From positions 62,001 through 126,000 of the forward strand of contig CANLNQ010000021.1 of assembly GCA_947492525.1 (NCBI GenBank): a stretch of 64,000 nt of DNA, in the 5' to 3' direction. The stretch's first letter is position 1; every line of letters starts with the position of its first letter. The notes under the pieces are model-generated. The model did not search any database. It worked only from the letters and a program-made list of their open reading frames with translations, and was not told where the DNA came from. Of this stretch, positions 52,794-61,639 are shown piece by piece. The translations under genes were made by a program, and so were the position numbers. This DNA is from an uncultured Granulosicoccus sp. GTDB lineage: Bacteria; Pseudomonadota; Gammaproteobacteria; Granulosicoccales; Granulosicoccaceae.

Positions 52794-55466
52794 ATGTCGA
52801 CTCTTCACCTTGACAAGATTCTCAATCCGACGTCTATCGTCGTCATTGGCGCCAGTGGGCGCGAGGAATCTCCGGGCTTCAAGCTGACTCGCAATATTGT
52901 CGAAGGCAGCTACAGCGGCAAGTTGTTCCTGGTCAATCCGCGATACAAGGAAATTCTGGGGCTCAGCTGTCATCGCTCGGTCACGGTGCTCGACGAGGTG
53001 CCGGACATGGCCCTGATACTGACGCCACCACGCCTGCTGCGTCGCGCACTGGTGCAATGCTCCCGCAAGGGCATTCGGGTAGCCATGGTCATGTCGGGTG
53101 TGGAAGACAGTGCTGCCATGCACCGCTATGCGCAGCGTCTGAACATGCGCATCATGGGCCCCTGGTGTGCAGGGCTCATACGCCCGCCCATCGGCCTGAA
53201 TGCCACCTACAGCCGCAATCGGATCGAAAAGGGTTCGCTGGCCATCCTGTCGCAATCGGCCTCCCTGGGTTCTGCCATGCTCGACTGGGCAGAAACCTCG
53301 GGCGTGGGCTTCTCCGCGCTGATGTCCACGGGCGAGGAAACCGATATTTCCCTGTCCGACATGCTCGATCTGCTGGCAGAGGACTGGCAGACCAAAGCGA
53401 TCATCGTCTATGTCGAACGGGTGCCGCCCAGCCGCGGATTTCTGAGCGCGCTGAGTGCCACGGCTCGCCTGAAGCCGGTCGTGCTGATGCGTTCGGCGCA
53501 GGAGGGTGTGGCCTATTGCGATGCCCTGACGCGCACCGGCGAGGTCTATCTGTCCGACAGCACGCTGCAGGCCGCGCTGAGTCGTGCCGGGGTGGTGAGA
53601 ATCCGTACCTTTCACAATCTGTTTGCAGCGGCGCGAACGCTGGCGACCGGCATTCGCGTCAAGGGCAAGCGCCTGGGCATCGTCAGCAACGCCTCGGCGC
53701 CTGCCATGATTGCCATGGATCGCATGCAGATCAAGCACTTCGACCTGCCTCTCATCGACAAGGCGACGCAGAAGACACTGAACAAATCCCTGGATGGCCA
53801 GAGTAGCGGCTCCAACCCGGTCATACTGCGCAGTCATGAAAAACTGATCGAGCACTACCTGACCACCATCGAGACGATGCGGGCAATGGATGACATCGAC
53901 GCCATCCTGGTCTTCTTCGTACCCGACTGGCGCAACGACCCGAAGACCGTCGCCGAGGCCATCAAGACGGCACGACCGGGCAAGAAGCCCCTGCTGGCCT
54001 GCTGGATGGGCGATGCCAGTGTGCAGGAATCCAGAGACATGCTCGGCAATGCCGGCGTACCCACCTTTCGTACACCCGAAGGCGCCGTTGACGGTTTCGA
54101 CTTCCTGCACCGCTATCTGGTCAGTCAGCAGCAACTGCTGCAACTGCCCAACCCGGCTTCGCGCAAGACGCGCGCCTTGTTGCCTCCGGCACGCGGGCTG
54201 ATCGATTCCGAAGTAGCCGCAGGACAACGCGTGCTCGGTCCGCAGAAAACGCGCAAACTGATGAAGTATCTGGATATCCCCGTGCTGCCCGCGGAGCGAG
54301 CGGAAACACCCGACGAGGCCGTGTCCGCGGCCATACGTGTCGGTTTTCCGGTTGTCATGAAGCTGGTATCACCCAATATCAGCTACAAGGCGGCCATCGT
54401 GCGCACCCAGCTCAACATCCGCTACGAGCAGGAGGTGCGTGATGCCTGGACGAAGATCGAATCCCGTCTGCGCGAGCGCCGCCCTGAAGCAGAATTTCGC
54501 GGTGTACTGATCGAACCCATGCATGCGCCGGACAACGCCCGACACCTGGCCGTGTCGATCTCACGCGACCCCAGTTTCGGCCCGGTCATCTCGATCGGGG
54601 TGGGCGGAGACCTCACCGCCCTGGTCAATCAGCGCGCCGTACAGCTGCCGCCACTGAACCGCTTCCTGATCGACGAGATGCTGCAGTGCCGCGAGGTACA
54701 GAACTACATGGGCGCCTACCGGCACAGCAAGGCCGTCAGCACCAGACCCGTGGCGCATGTGCTGCGCCAGCTCTCCGAACTGGCCTGCGAACTTCCGGAT
54801 GTGTTTTCCGTGGACATCAATCCGCTGGTCGTCAGCGAGTCCGGGGCGGTTGCCACGGATATCCAGGTTGTTCTGGAACGCAACAAGGCCGAAAAGCGCT
54901 ATGCGCATCTGGCCATCCATCCCTACCCCTGGCAGTGGGTACGCAATGTCAGCCTGAAGGACGATATAAAAGTACAACTCCGGCCCATCCGTCCGGAGGA
55001 CGCAGAATCGATTCAGGCCTTGGTGCGCCACATGTCACCCGAGTCGCGCTACTTTCGCTTCCTGCATACCATCAATGAACTCTCACCCTTCATGGCTGCG
55101 CAGTTCACCAAGCTCGACTATGATCGACAGATGGCCTTTGCGGCCACTGACAAGGACGATCAGGTCGTCGGGGCATGCCGCTACATGATCAGCAACGATC
55201 GACTGACGGGCGATTTCGGCATCTCCATCAGCGAGGACTGGAAAGGCCGTGGCCTGGCATCGGCCCTGATGAAACTGTTGATCGAACACGCCGCCTCACA
55301 GGGATTGCAGACACTGCACGGTGATGTGCTGCGTTCCAATCGCCCGATGCAACGACTCATGCAATCGCTTGGCTTCATCAGCAAGTACAACCCGGATGAC
55401 CCGGAAGTGATGTGGTACGAGTATGCGCTCGATGAATTCGATGAGGCGACCCAGAAGGACACATGA
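52794..55466 (+). CDS. patZ: Protein lysine acetyltransferase (NDP-forming acyl-CoA synthetase plus GNAT)
   Basis: A protein of about 890 aa, close to E. coli PatZ/YfiQ. In order it has a CoA-binding Rossmann domain (ILNPTSIVVIGASGREESPGF), a succinyl-CoA synthetase-like region (ILSQSASLGSAMLDWAE...STGEETDISLSDMLDLLAED), an ATP-grasp region (LGPQKTRKLMKYLDIPVLPAERAETPDEAVSAAIRVGFPVVMKLVSPNISYK) and a C-terminal GNAT domain (YRWFRFLHT-like SRYFRFLHTINELSP, DFGISISEDWKGRGLASALMKLLIEHA). The ATG at 52794 fits the family better than 52758. It acetylates Acs and other proteins. The next gene overlaps its stop. Confidence 0.92.
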   Translation: MSTLHLDKILNPTSIVVIGASGREESPGFKLTRNIVEGSYSGKLFLVNPRYKEILGLSCHRSVTVLDEVPDMALILTPPRLLRRALVQCSRKGIRVAMVMSGVEDSAAMHRYAQRLNMRIMGPWCAGLIRPPIGLNATYSRNRIEKGSLAILSQSASLGSAMLDWAETSGVGFSALMSTGEETDISLSDMLDLLAEDWQTKAIIVYVERVPPSRGFLSALSATARLKPVVLMRSAQEGVAYCDALTRTGEVYLSDSTLQAALSRAGVVRIRTFHNLFAAARTLATGIRVKGKRLGIVSNASAPAMIAMDRMQIKHFDLPLIDKATQKTLNKSLDGQSSGSNPVILRSHEKLIEHYLTTIETMRAMDDIDAILVFFVPDWRNDPKTVAEAIKTARPGKKPLLACWMGDASVQESRDMLGNAGVPTFRTPEGAVDGFDFLHRYLVSQQQLLQLPNPASRKTRALLPPARGLIDSEVAAGQRVLGPQKTRKLMKYLDIPVLPAERAETPDEAVSAAIRVGFPVVMKLVSPNISYKAAIVRTQLNIRYEQEVRDAWTKIESRLRERRPEAEFRGVLIEPMHAPDNARHLAVSISRDPSFGPVISIGVGGDLTALVNQRAVQLPPLNRFLIDEMLQCREVQNYMGAYRHSKAVSTRPVAHVLRQLSELACELPDVFSVDINPLVVSESGAVATDIQVVLERNKAEKRYAHLAIHPYPWQWVRNVSLKDDIKVQLRPIRPEDAESIQALVRHMSPESRYFRFLHTINELSPFMAAQFTKLDYDRQMAFAATDKDDQVVGACRYMISNDRLTGDFGISISEDWKGRGLASALMKLLIEHAASQGLQTLHGDVLRSNRPMQRLMQSLGFISKYNPDDPEVMWYEYALDEFDEATQKDT

Positions 55467-56335
55467 GACCACGACTGGAATCCATTGCACTGACCATTGA
55501 TGGACGGACCATTTCAGGGATACGCCAGCGCGATCAGGCCATCGACGATCCGCCCAGAATGCTGTGCCTGCATGGCTGGCTGGACAATGCCAACAGTTTC
55601 GTGCCGATGATGCCCTTCCTGCCGGCCTTCGATCTGGTCGCCATCGATCTGCCCGGTCACGGTTACAGCGACGCCCTGCCGCAGGGTTATGCCATGCACG
55701 AACTCTACTATCAGGTCACAAGGGTCATGGAGGCACTCGGCTGGCCGGACTGCCATCTGCTCGGACACTCCCTGGGCGGCAGCATTGCGCCGATGCTGGC
55801 AGTGGCCAGTCCCGAGTCGGTGCAGAGCCTGATCATGATCGAATCCAGTGGCCCCTTGAGCGAGCCTGCCGAAGAACTGCCTGCGCGAATGGCCAAGGCC
55901 CTGCACAACCGGCAGCGCACAGAGCGCTTCGAGTCACGCCTGTTTGCCAGCAAGGAGGCAGCCGTGGAAGCCCGTCTGAAGGCGGCGCGAATGGCGAATT
56001 CCTCAGCGCGTCTCATCATCGACCGGCAGTTGAGCCGATCCGAAGACGGCTATCGCTGGCGTTTCGATCCTCGCTGGCGCTTCGCTTCACCTCAATACCT
56101 GACAGAATCTCAGGTGGAAGCGATTCTCGCTGCAATCAGTTGCAGGACCTTGACGGTCGTGGCCGACGACGGCTTTCTGGCCAACCGCTCCGAAACAGCA
56201 TCACGGCTGGCCTGCCTGAAGGAACATCACAGTATCAGACTACCCGGCCATCACCATCTGCACATGGATACCCCCGAACCCGTGGCGGCTGCCATCAATC
56301 AGTTTCTCGGAGCAATGCCCGATTTGGGTAGTTGA
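55463..56335 (+). CDS. Alpha/beta-hydrolase fold protein
   Basis: A 290-aa hydrolase coupled to patZ by an ATGA overlap. The oxyanion region is PPRMLCLHGWLDNANSF; the nucleophile is in CHLLGHSLGGSIAPM; the catalytic Asp is probably in LTVVADDGFLAN and the His in RLPGHHHLHMDTPEPVAA. The lipase/esterase superfamily is certain; the substrate is unknown. No signal peptide. A MITE-like element begins 19 nt after its stop. Confidence 0.88.
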   Translation: MRPRLESIALTIDGRTISGIRQRDQAIDDPPRMLCLHGWLDNANSFVPMMPFLPAFDLVAIDLPGHGYSDALPQGYAMHELYYQVTRVMEALGWPDCHLLGHSLGGSIAPMLAVASPESVQSLIMIESSGPLSEPAEELPARMAKALHNRQRTERFESRLFASKEAAVEARLKAARMANSSARLIIDRQLSRSEDGYRWRFDPRWRFASPQYLTESQVEAILAAISCRTLTVVADDGFLANRSETASRLACLKEHHSIRLPGHHHLHMDTPEPVAAAINQFLGAMPDLGS

Positions 56336-56354
56336 AGCGTTTTCAGGCAGCGTG

Positions 56355-56618
56355 CTAGTGTACTGGCCCATACAAAGCGTTCATTCAGAGCGGTTCGAAA
56401 GCCGCTATGCAAGGCGCCACTCGCCGTCACTAGTGGAATATTGACAAGGGTGGCAAGGCCGAGGAGCGGCTTTCGAGCCGCTCCCGAAGGGCGAGCCGCC
56501 AGGCAGCCATCCGCGTTGTTGCAGGCTCTCAAGGTATGCCCGATACCTGTTCGAGCTCGCGGCTGGCGGCTGCCTGGCGACTCGCTGAATGAAGGCTTTG
56601 CATGAAACAGTACTCTAG
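56355..56618. mobile_element. 264-bp MITE-like element bounded by CTAG
   Basis: It has 34-bp imperfect terminal inverted repeats (about 28 of 34 matching): left CTAGTGTACTG...TTCATTCAG at 56355-56388 and right the complement at 56585-56618. CTAG at each end could be part of the target duplication, but IS assignment is uncertain. No transposase frame is present. Internal hairpins include a perfect 8-bp stem with TTCG loop at 56464-56483. Half-copies occur at 30970-31053 and 48047-48129. It fills the gap between the hydrolase and lipoprotein genes. Confidence 0.82.
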
Positions 56619-56647
56619 CCTCGCGGATACTAACAAGGAGCACGAGC

Positions 56648-57145
56648 ATGAACCCGATCTTCATCAAGAGCGGCTTGCTGGCGGCAGTGCTGGCCATCAG
56701 TGGTTGCGCCAGCATGAGCCCACCGGTCCGCCCCGACTATACCGGCGCAGACTCGGTCAGTTCGGCAGATGCCTCTCAATTGCTTGGCAGCTGGCGCATC
56801 AATCCGCTGAACCCCTATCCCGATGCCGAACCTCAGGAAACCACCGTCGAGTACATGGCCGATGGCACTGTCCTGGGTGAGACCGTTCCCGGTGGTGAAT
56901 CAGCCGCCCTGCTGGGCGATACCCGCTTCCAGTTCCGCGGCACCTGGTCACTCGATGGCGATACCGTCGTGCACAAGGATGTTCAGATGAGCACCACCGG
57001 CGGCAATGCCATGGCCTCCATGATGGCCAGGATGATCAGCAGTCGACAGAACATATCCGGCTCTGCCAATATCTATGAGCTCTCTGCCAATCGTATCGTC
57101 ATGGTCGGGGACGATGGCAACGCCACCGAATACGTGCGGCAATAG
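56648..57145 (+). CDS. Lipoprotein of unknown function
   Basis: A 165-aa lipoprotein. The lipobox is AISGCAS (Cys at about residue 20) after a short hydrophobic signal. The rest is predicted mostly beta (LLGSWRINPLNPYPDAEPQETTVEYMADGTVLG; FRGTWSLDGDTVVH), resembling lipocalin-like small outer-membrane lipoproteins. The ATG has AAGGAG upstream. It is preceded by the MITE-like element and convergent with the OmpA-family gene. Function unknown. Confidence 0.75.
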   Translation: MNPIFIKSGLLAAVLAISGCASMSPPVRPDYTGADSVSSADASQLLGSWRINPLNPYPDAEPQETTVEYMADGTVLGETVPGGESAALLGDTRFQFRGTWSLDGDTVVHKDVQMSTTGGNAMASMMARMISSRQNISGSANIYELSANRIVMVGDDGNATEYVRQ

Positions 57146-57178
57146 CCACACGTATTCGTCATCGGCCTGGTCGACTAC

Positions 57179-58000
57179 CTACTCTTCGTATTCGCTGATC
57201 TGAGTTGGCGAGTCGGGAAAGATGATTTCCACTCGACGATTTTCCTGCCGACCGGCAGGTGTGGCATTGGAGGCTACCGGCAGCGCCTCACCGAAACCCT
57301 GGGTGGTGATTCGCGAAGCAGAGACGCCTTGCTCGATCAGAGCCTGGCGTACGGCAAAGGCGCGTGATCGTGACAGATCAAGATTGTAGTCATCATCTCC
57401 CATGCTGTCGGTGTGGCCTTCGATCACCGCCTGACGCTCCGGGAATTCCTGCATGACGGCGGCAATCTTGCCGATATTGCGTGATGCACCGGGGGCCAGG
57501 GTTGCTTCATTGATATCGAACAGCACATCGCCCAGCGTCAGCACCATGCCACGTTCGGTCTTTTCCGCCTGCAAGGCCGCCATCTGTCGCTGCAGCTCAT
57601 TGGCTTCCTGACGAGCCTTCAGCAACTCGGCTTCGCGCAGGTCCAGTGTGATGCTGCGACGCTCCAGCGCCATGTCTTCCAGCTCACGATCGGTCTCGTT
57701 GCTCTCGGCAATCTTCTGCGCAATACGCACGCGCTGGGTGGCCAGGTATGAGTAATGATCGACACTGGACGCATCCTCATCCTTGCGCCAGCGGGTGTCT
57801 GCCACGTTCAGCGCGTCACGAGCCATGTCCAGCTCTTCGGGTGCATGCTTGACCACCGTGACATCATCGGCCGCCTGTTCGTAGGCCAGTCGCGCCTGCT
57901 CGAGTACATCGTTCTGTTTGGGCGCACTGCCACAGGCTACCAGGGCAATCGATACCAGTGAGGCAGACAGGGCAGGACGCAGGTTTCGGGTAGTCATCAT
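57179..58000 (-). CDS. OmpA-family lipoprotein with DUF4398 region
   Basis: A 273-aa lipoprotein. Signal ends with lipobox VALVACGS. A DUF4398-like and coiled-coil region (EQARLAYEQAADDVTVVKHAPEELDMARDALNVAD...LLKARQEANELQRQMAALQAEK) is followed by an OmpA-like peptidoglycan-binding domain (GDVLFDINEATLAPGASRNIGKIAAVMQ...EGHTDSMGDDDYNLDLSRSRAFAVRQALIEQGVSASRITTQGFGE). The ATG at 58000 overlaps the stop of the upstream gene (TGATG). It likely links outer membrane to cell wall. Confidence 0.87.
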   Translation of the reverse strand: MMTTRNLRPALSASLVSIALVACGSAPKQNDVLEQARLAYEQAADDVTVVKHAPEELDMARDALNVADTRWRKDEDASSVDHYSYLATQRVRIAQKIAESNETDRELEDMALERRSITLDLREAELLKARQEANELQRQMAALQAEKTERGMVLTLGDVLFDINEATLAPGASRNIGKIAAVMQEFPERQAVIEGHTDSMGDDDYNLDLSRSRAFAVRQALIEQGVSASRITTQGFGEALPVASNATPAGRQENRRVEIIFPDSPTQISEYEE

Positions 58001-58383
58001 CACTGGACAGCTCCGGTAGAGGTGCGGGTCGCTTCGTCGCGAATCATCTTGATGTTGTCCTGAGCTTCCTGCAGGGCCAGGCGTGATTTCTCGGCCTCGG
58101 CAGTTGCCCGGGCAAGCTCGGCATCGGCACGCGCCTGCTCGGTCAGGCGCTGGGCGCGTTCGTATTTTTCCTTTGCCATCGCCGTATCGGCAGCGGCTTT
58201 CTTCTCCCGTGCGACACGCAGTTCGATAGGCGCGTATTCACGAGCGCCAGCGGTTTCGGCACTCTGCAAGGCAGAGTCTGCCAGCGCAAGTTCGGACAGG
58301 GGCTTGGGAGCCTTGCTGCCGCAAGCGCTCAAGGACGCGGCCACGATGGCCAGCGCGCTGAGTCGGATGAAAGTCTGCTTCAT
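58000..58383 (-). CDS. DUF4398 lipoprotein
   Basis: A 127-aa lipoprotein with lipobox SLSACGS and an Ala/Glu/Lys/Arg-rich helical body (ALADSALQSAETAGAREYAPIELRVAREKKAAADTAMAKEKYERAQRLTEQARADAEL), matching DUF4398. It is translationally coupled to the following OmpA-family gene, whose N-terminal part looks like a relative; the two may form a complex at the outer membrane. The 58384-58501 gap shows no gene. Confidence 0.85.
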   Translation of the reverse strand: MKQTFIRLSALAIVAASLSACGSKAPKPLSELALADSALQSAETAGAREYAPIELRVAREKKAAADTAMAKEKYERAQRLTEQARADAELARATAEAEKSRLALQEAQDNIKMIRDEATRTSTGAVQ

Positions 58384-58501
58384 GTTACGTCTCTGTCTGA
58401 AAGGCTTGACAGAAGTAACGACCGCAACGACCGGGAGGTTAGATGAGCCGGGTTACCAATTTTCCATAAAGCGACCGCCCGGCGACAACCGGATCACAGA
58501 A

Positions 58502-59764
58502 TCAACTTCTTTGCAGTGCAATGAACAGATCCTGATCGCGGATCAGGCCACAGGGCCTGCCATCGCCGGCCTGCACCAGAATGGGCCGTGTGCTGCGGGC
58601 AGCCAGTTGCAGCAGCTCCCGGATGGGCGTCTCGGGGCTGACACTGAACACGCCCTGCCAGTCACCGACGCTCAGGGGGCTGCTCGCCACAGACTCGCCA
58701 GACTCGCCAGCTGATTGCGTCAACGGCGCATCACCCGCATCACCCGTTTCATTCTCTTCAGCCACCGGCTCATGTACCTGCACAGCCAGCGTCTCGCCCG
58801 AGAGGATGAATTGCGGTGCTTCGCCTGCATGCCAATGAATCAGCGTATCCGATTCCGCATGCCGGAAGCTGTCACCCTGCTGTTCCAGTGGCTGCATGAC
58901 AGCCATGGCGCTGAGGACGGACAGCGGGTTGATATTGGCCACAAAGCGGCTGACGTAGTCGTTCTCCGGAGAGAACACGATATCGTCTGCGGTGCCGGTC
59001 TGGATGATGCGCCCCCCGTCCATGATGCTGATCTGATTGCCCAGTTTCAGCGCCTCATCCAGGTCGTGACTGACAAAGAGAATGGTTTTCTTCAAGCGGC
59101 TCTGCAATGTCAGCAGCTCATCCTGCAAGTGCTCTCTGATCAGCGGATCCAGAGCCGAGAACGGTTCATCCATCAACAGGATATCGGCATCCGTGGCAAA
59201 GGCTCGGGCCAGTCCGACGCGCTGTTGCATCCCGCCCGAGAGCGTGTGAATCGGCTTGTCGGCCCAGGCCTCCAGCCCCACCAGTTCCAGCTGCTGATCC
59301 ACACTGCGCCGGATATCGTCGCGCGATTCACCGCGCACCGACAGACCAAAACCGATGTTCTCCCTGACAGTGGCCCAGGGCAGCAGGGCGAACTGCTGAA
59401 ACACCATCGCCAGAGCATTGCGGCGCAAGCTGCGCAGGGATTTGCGATTGCAGGTGGAGACATTCACCACGCCCGCGCGAGTGCGGACCTCCAGCGTCCC
59501 GCGGGTTACGGTGTTGAGTCCGTTGACACAGCGCAGCAACGAGGATTTGCCCGACCCGGACAAGCCCATCAGCACCGAGATGGATCCTGCCGGCACATCC
59601 AGCGAGGCATCGGCCACGCCCAGAACCGCACCGCTGCGTTCGAGAATCTCCTCTCGGCTCTGACCGGCATCCAGCAGCTGCAGTGCTTCTGTCTGTTGTC
59701 GAGGGGTGCCGAACAGCACATCGACATGCTGCATGCTGACCGCAATATCCATGGATTGATTCAT
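58502..59764 (-). CDS. choV: Choline/quaternary amine ABC transporter ATP-binding protein
   Basis: A 420-aa ProV-type ATPase. Walker A is in SVLMGLSGSGKSSLLRCVNGLN; the signature LSGGMQQRVGLARAFATDADILLMDEPFSALD includes Walker B. A regulatory C-terminal part has a Ser/Gly/Glu-rich linker (ENETGDAGDAPLTQSAGESGESVASSPLSV) and a diverged single CBS-like unit (VSPETPIRELLQLAARSTRPILVQAGDGRPCGLIRDQDLFIAL). The start at 59764 overlaps the permease stop. It energises import of choline or betaine. Confidence 0.9.
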   Translation of the reverse strand: MNQSMDIAVSMQHVDVLFGTPRQQTEALQLLDAGQSREEILERSGAVLGVADASLDVPAGSISVLMGLSGSGKSSLLRCVNGLNTVTRGTLEVRTRAGVVNVSTCNRKSLRSLRRNALAMVFQQFALLPWATVRENIGFGLSVRGESRDDIRRSVDQQLELVGLEAWADKPIHTLSGGMQQRVGLARAFATDADILLMDEPFSALDPLIREHLQDELLTLQSRLKKTILFVSHDLDEALKLGNQISIMDGGRIIQTGTADDIVFSPENDYVSRFVANINPLSVLSAMAVMQPLEQQGDSFRHAESDTLIHWHAGEAPQFILSGETLAVQVHEPVAEENETGDAGDAPLTQSAGESGESVASSPLSVGDWQGVFSVSPETPIRELLQLAARSTRPILVQAGDGRPCGLIRDQDLFIALQRS

Positions 59765-60597
59765 GATTTCTGACGTTGCCGACACAGGCGATCGAGCAGG
59801 ATCGCCACGATCACGATGGCAAGCCCGGCCTCGAAGCCCTTTTCGATATTGACGGTATTGAGCGCCCTGACGACCGGCTTGCCCAGACCATCTGCCCCGA
59901 CCAGGGCCGCGATCACGACCATCGACAGTGACAGCATGATGCACTGGGTCAGACCCGCCAGAATCGTGGGCATGGCGTGGGGCAACTCGATACGCCACAA
60001 CTGCTGCATGCGGGTGCAGCCGAACGACTCACCGGCCTCCAGCAGGCTTTTCGGCACCTCCGATATGCCCAGGCTGGTCAGACGCACCGGCGCGGCCAGC
60101 GCGAACACGATGGTGGAAATCAGCCCCGGCACCACACCCAGACCGAACAGTATCAGCGTGGGGATCAGATAGACGAAGGTCGGGATCGTCTGCATCAGAT
60201 CCAGCACTGGCCGCAACATGGCGTTCAGGCGCGGATGATGGGCCGCATGAATACCCAGCGGCACACCCAGAACCATGCAGAACAGGGTGGCGTACAACAC
60301 CAGTACCAGCGTCTGTACGGTTTCTTCCCACAGTCCCAGATTGATGATCAACAGCAGGGACACGGCGGTGAAGAGGGTCAGACCCTTGCGACGATGCAGC
60401 CACCAGGCCAGCAGCGTGATCAGCGCGATCAGCACCAGCGCCGGCACGGCCAGCAACAGATCCGTGGAGCCTTCGATGAGCCATTCCAGAGAATCCGAAA
60501 TGGCATCAAAGAAACCAGCGGCATGATCATTGAGAAAATCGACGAAACGCGCAATCAGCTTGCCGATCGGAATCTTCGTGTCTGTCAGCCACTCCAC
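59761..60597 (-). CDS. choW: Choline/quaternary amine ABC transporter permease
   Basis: A 278-aa ProW-type permease. A large N-terminal soluble/amphipathic part (MEWLTDTKIPIGKLIARFVDFLNDHAAGFFDAISDSLEWLIEG) precedes five or so transmembrane segments. The ABC permease loop is in ISEVPKSLLEAGESFGCTRMQQLWRIELPHAMPTILAGLTQCIM. It is 16 nt after choX and overlaps choV by ATGA. Together they form a choXWV-type operon. Confidence 0.9.
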   Translation of the reverse strand: MEWLTDTKIPIGKLIARFVDFLNDHAAGFFDAISDSLEWLIEGSTDLLLAVPALVLIALITLLAWWLHRRKGLTLFTAVSLLLIINLGLWEETVQTLVLVLYATLFCMVLGVPLGIHAAHHPRLNAMLRPVLDLMQTIPTFVYLIPTLILFGLGVVPGLISTIVFALAAPVRLTSLGISEVPKSLLEAGESFGCTRMQQLWRIELPHAMPTILAGLTQCIMLSLSMVVIAALVGADGLGKPVVRALNTVNIEKGFEAGLAIVIVAILLDRLCRQRQKS

Positions 60598-60613
60598 GGT
60601 TCAGTAATACCCC

Positions 60614-61573
60614 TTACTCTGCCAACGCGGCGCGCGCAACATCCAGAGCCGCATCGCCACCGGTCGTGCTGACCCCTTCCAGCCAGCCGTCGAGCGTCTC
60701 GGGATTGGCTGCCAGCCAGGCTCTGGCGGCATCCGCCGGTTCCTCACCATCGTCCAGAATGGCGCCCATGACTTCATTTTCCATGGCCAGGGTAAACGAC
60801 AGGTTCTGCAGCAGCTGACCGACATTGGTGCATTCTTCCACGAAGCCGGCACGCGTGTTGGTATCGACGGTGGCGCCACCCAGGTTTGGACCGAAATACT
60901 CATCACCCCCTTCCAGATAGGTCAGCTCGAAGTTGGCATTCATCGGGTGTGGCTCCCAGCCAAGAAACACGATCGGTTCATCACGCTTGTTGGCACGGGC
61001 AACCTGCGCCAGCATGCCCGGCTCACTGGATTCCACGACCTTGAAGTCTTCCAGACCGAAGGCATTGTTGTCGATCATGTCCTGGATCAGGCGGTTGCCA
61101 TCATTGCCCGATTCGATACCGTAAATGCTCTCGTCGAGCTCATCGGCATGCGTTGCGATGTCCGCAAAATTGCCGATACCCAGCGCAGCGGCGGCGGCGT
61201 TGACCGCCAGTGTGTACTTGGCCCCTTCCAGATTGGTACGCACCACATCCACCGAGCCTTCTTCACGGTAGGGTGCCAGATCGGCTTCCATCGTCGGCAT
61301 CCAGTTGCCCAGAAACACATCGATGTCGCCATTCTTCATGGACGTGTAGGTCACCGGAACACTGAGTACCTGTGTCTCGGTCTCGTAGCCGATAGCCTCC
61401 AGCACCGTGGTTGTCAGCGCGGTGGTTGCGGTAATATCCGTCCAGCCGACGTCGGAGAATCGTACGGTGTTACAGCTATCCGGTTCCGCGGCAAAGGCCG
61501 AAGTTGCTGCGAAGCTTGCATAGACAACGGCTGCGCCAACGGGCAAGGCACGGGACTTATTCACTATTTTCAT
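60614..61573 (-). CDS. choX: Choline ABC transporter substrate-binding protein
   Basis: A 319-aa periplasmic binding protein. A signal peptide ends near SAFA/AEPD. The aromatic cage expected for quaternary amines is suggested by VGWTDITATTA, LGNWMPTM, YTLAVN and GWEPHPMN. The ATG at 61573 has GGAGGAG upstream. Operon partners are choW and choV. Choline is the favoured ligand; glycine betaine is possible. It is divergent from the helicase gene across a 66-nt gap. Confidence 0.88.
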   Translation of the reverse strand: MKIVNKSRALPVGAAVVYASFAATSAFAAEPDSCNTVRFSDVGWTDITATTALTTTVLEAIGYETETQVLSVPVTYTSMKNGDIDVFLGNWMPTMEADLAPYREEGSVDVVRTNLEGAKYTLAVNAAAAALGIGNFADIATHADELDESIYGIESGNDGNRLIQDMIDNNAFGLEDFKVVESSEPGMLAQVARANKRDEPIVFLGWEPHPMNANFELTYLEGGDEYFGPNLGGATVDTNTRAGFVEECTNVGQLLQNLSFTLAMENEVMGAILDDGEEPADAARAWLAANPETLDGWLEGVSTTGGDAALDVARAALAE

Positions 61574-61639
61574 CGCGATCTCCTCCAAAAGTTGCCGCCA
61601 GAGCATAAACCAATTGCCAGTAGCGGGTACAATCCTCCA

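Noticed and set aside
52749-54227. Long minus-strand open frame (492 codons)
   Set aside because: Antisense to patZ, which has full domain support; the frame lacks family features and is a codon-bias shadow.
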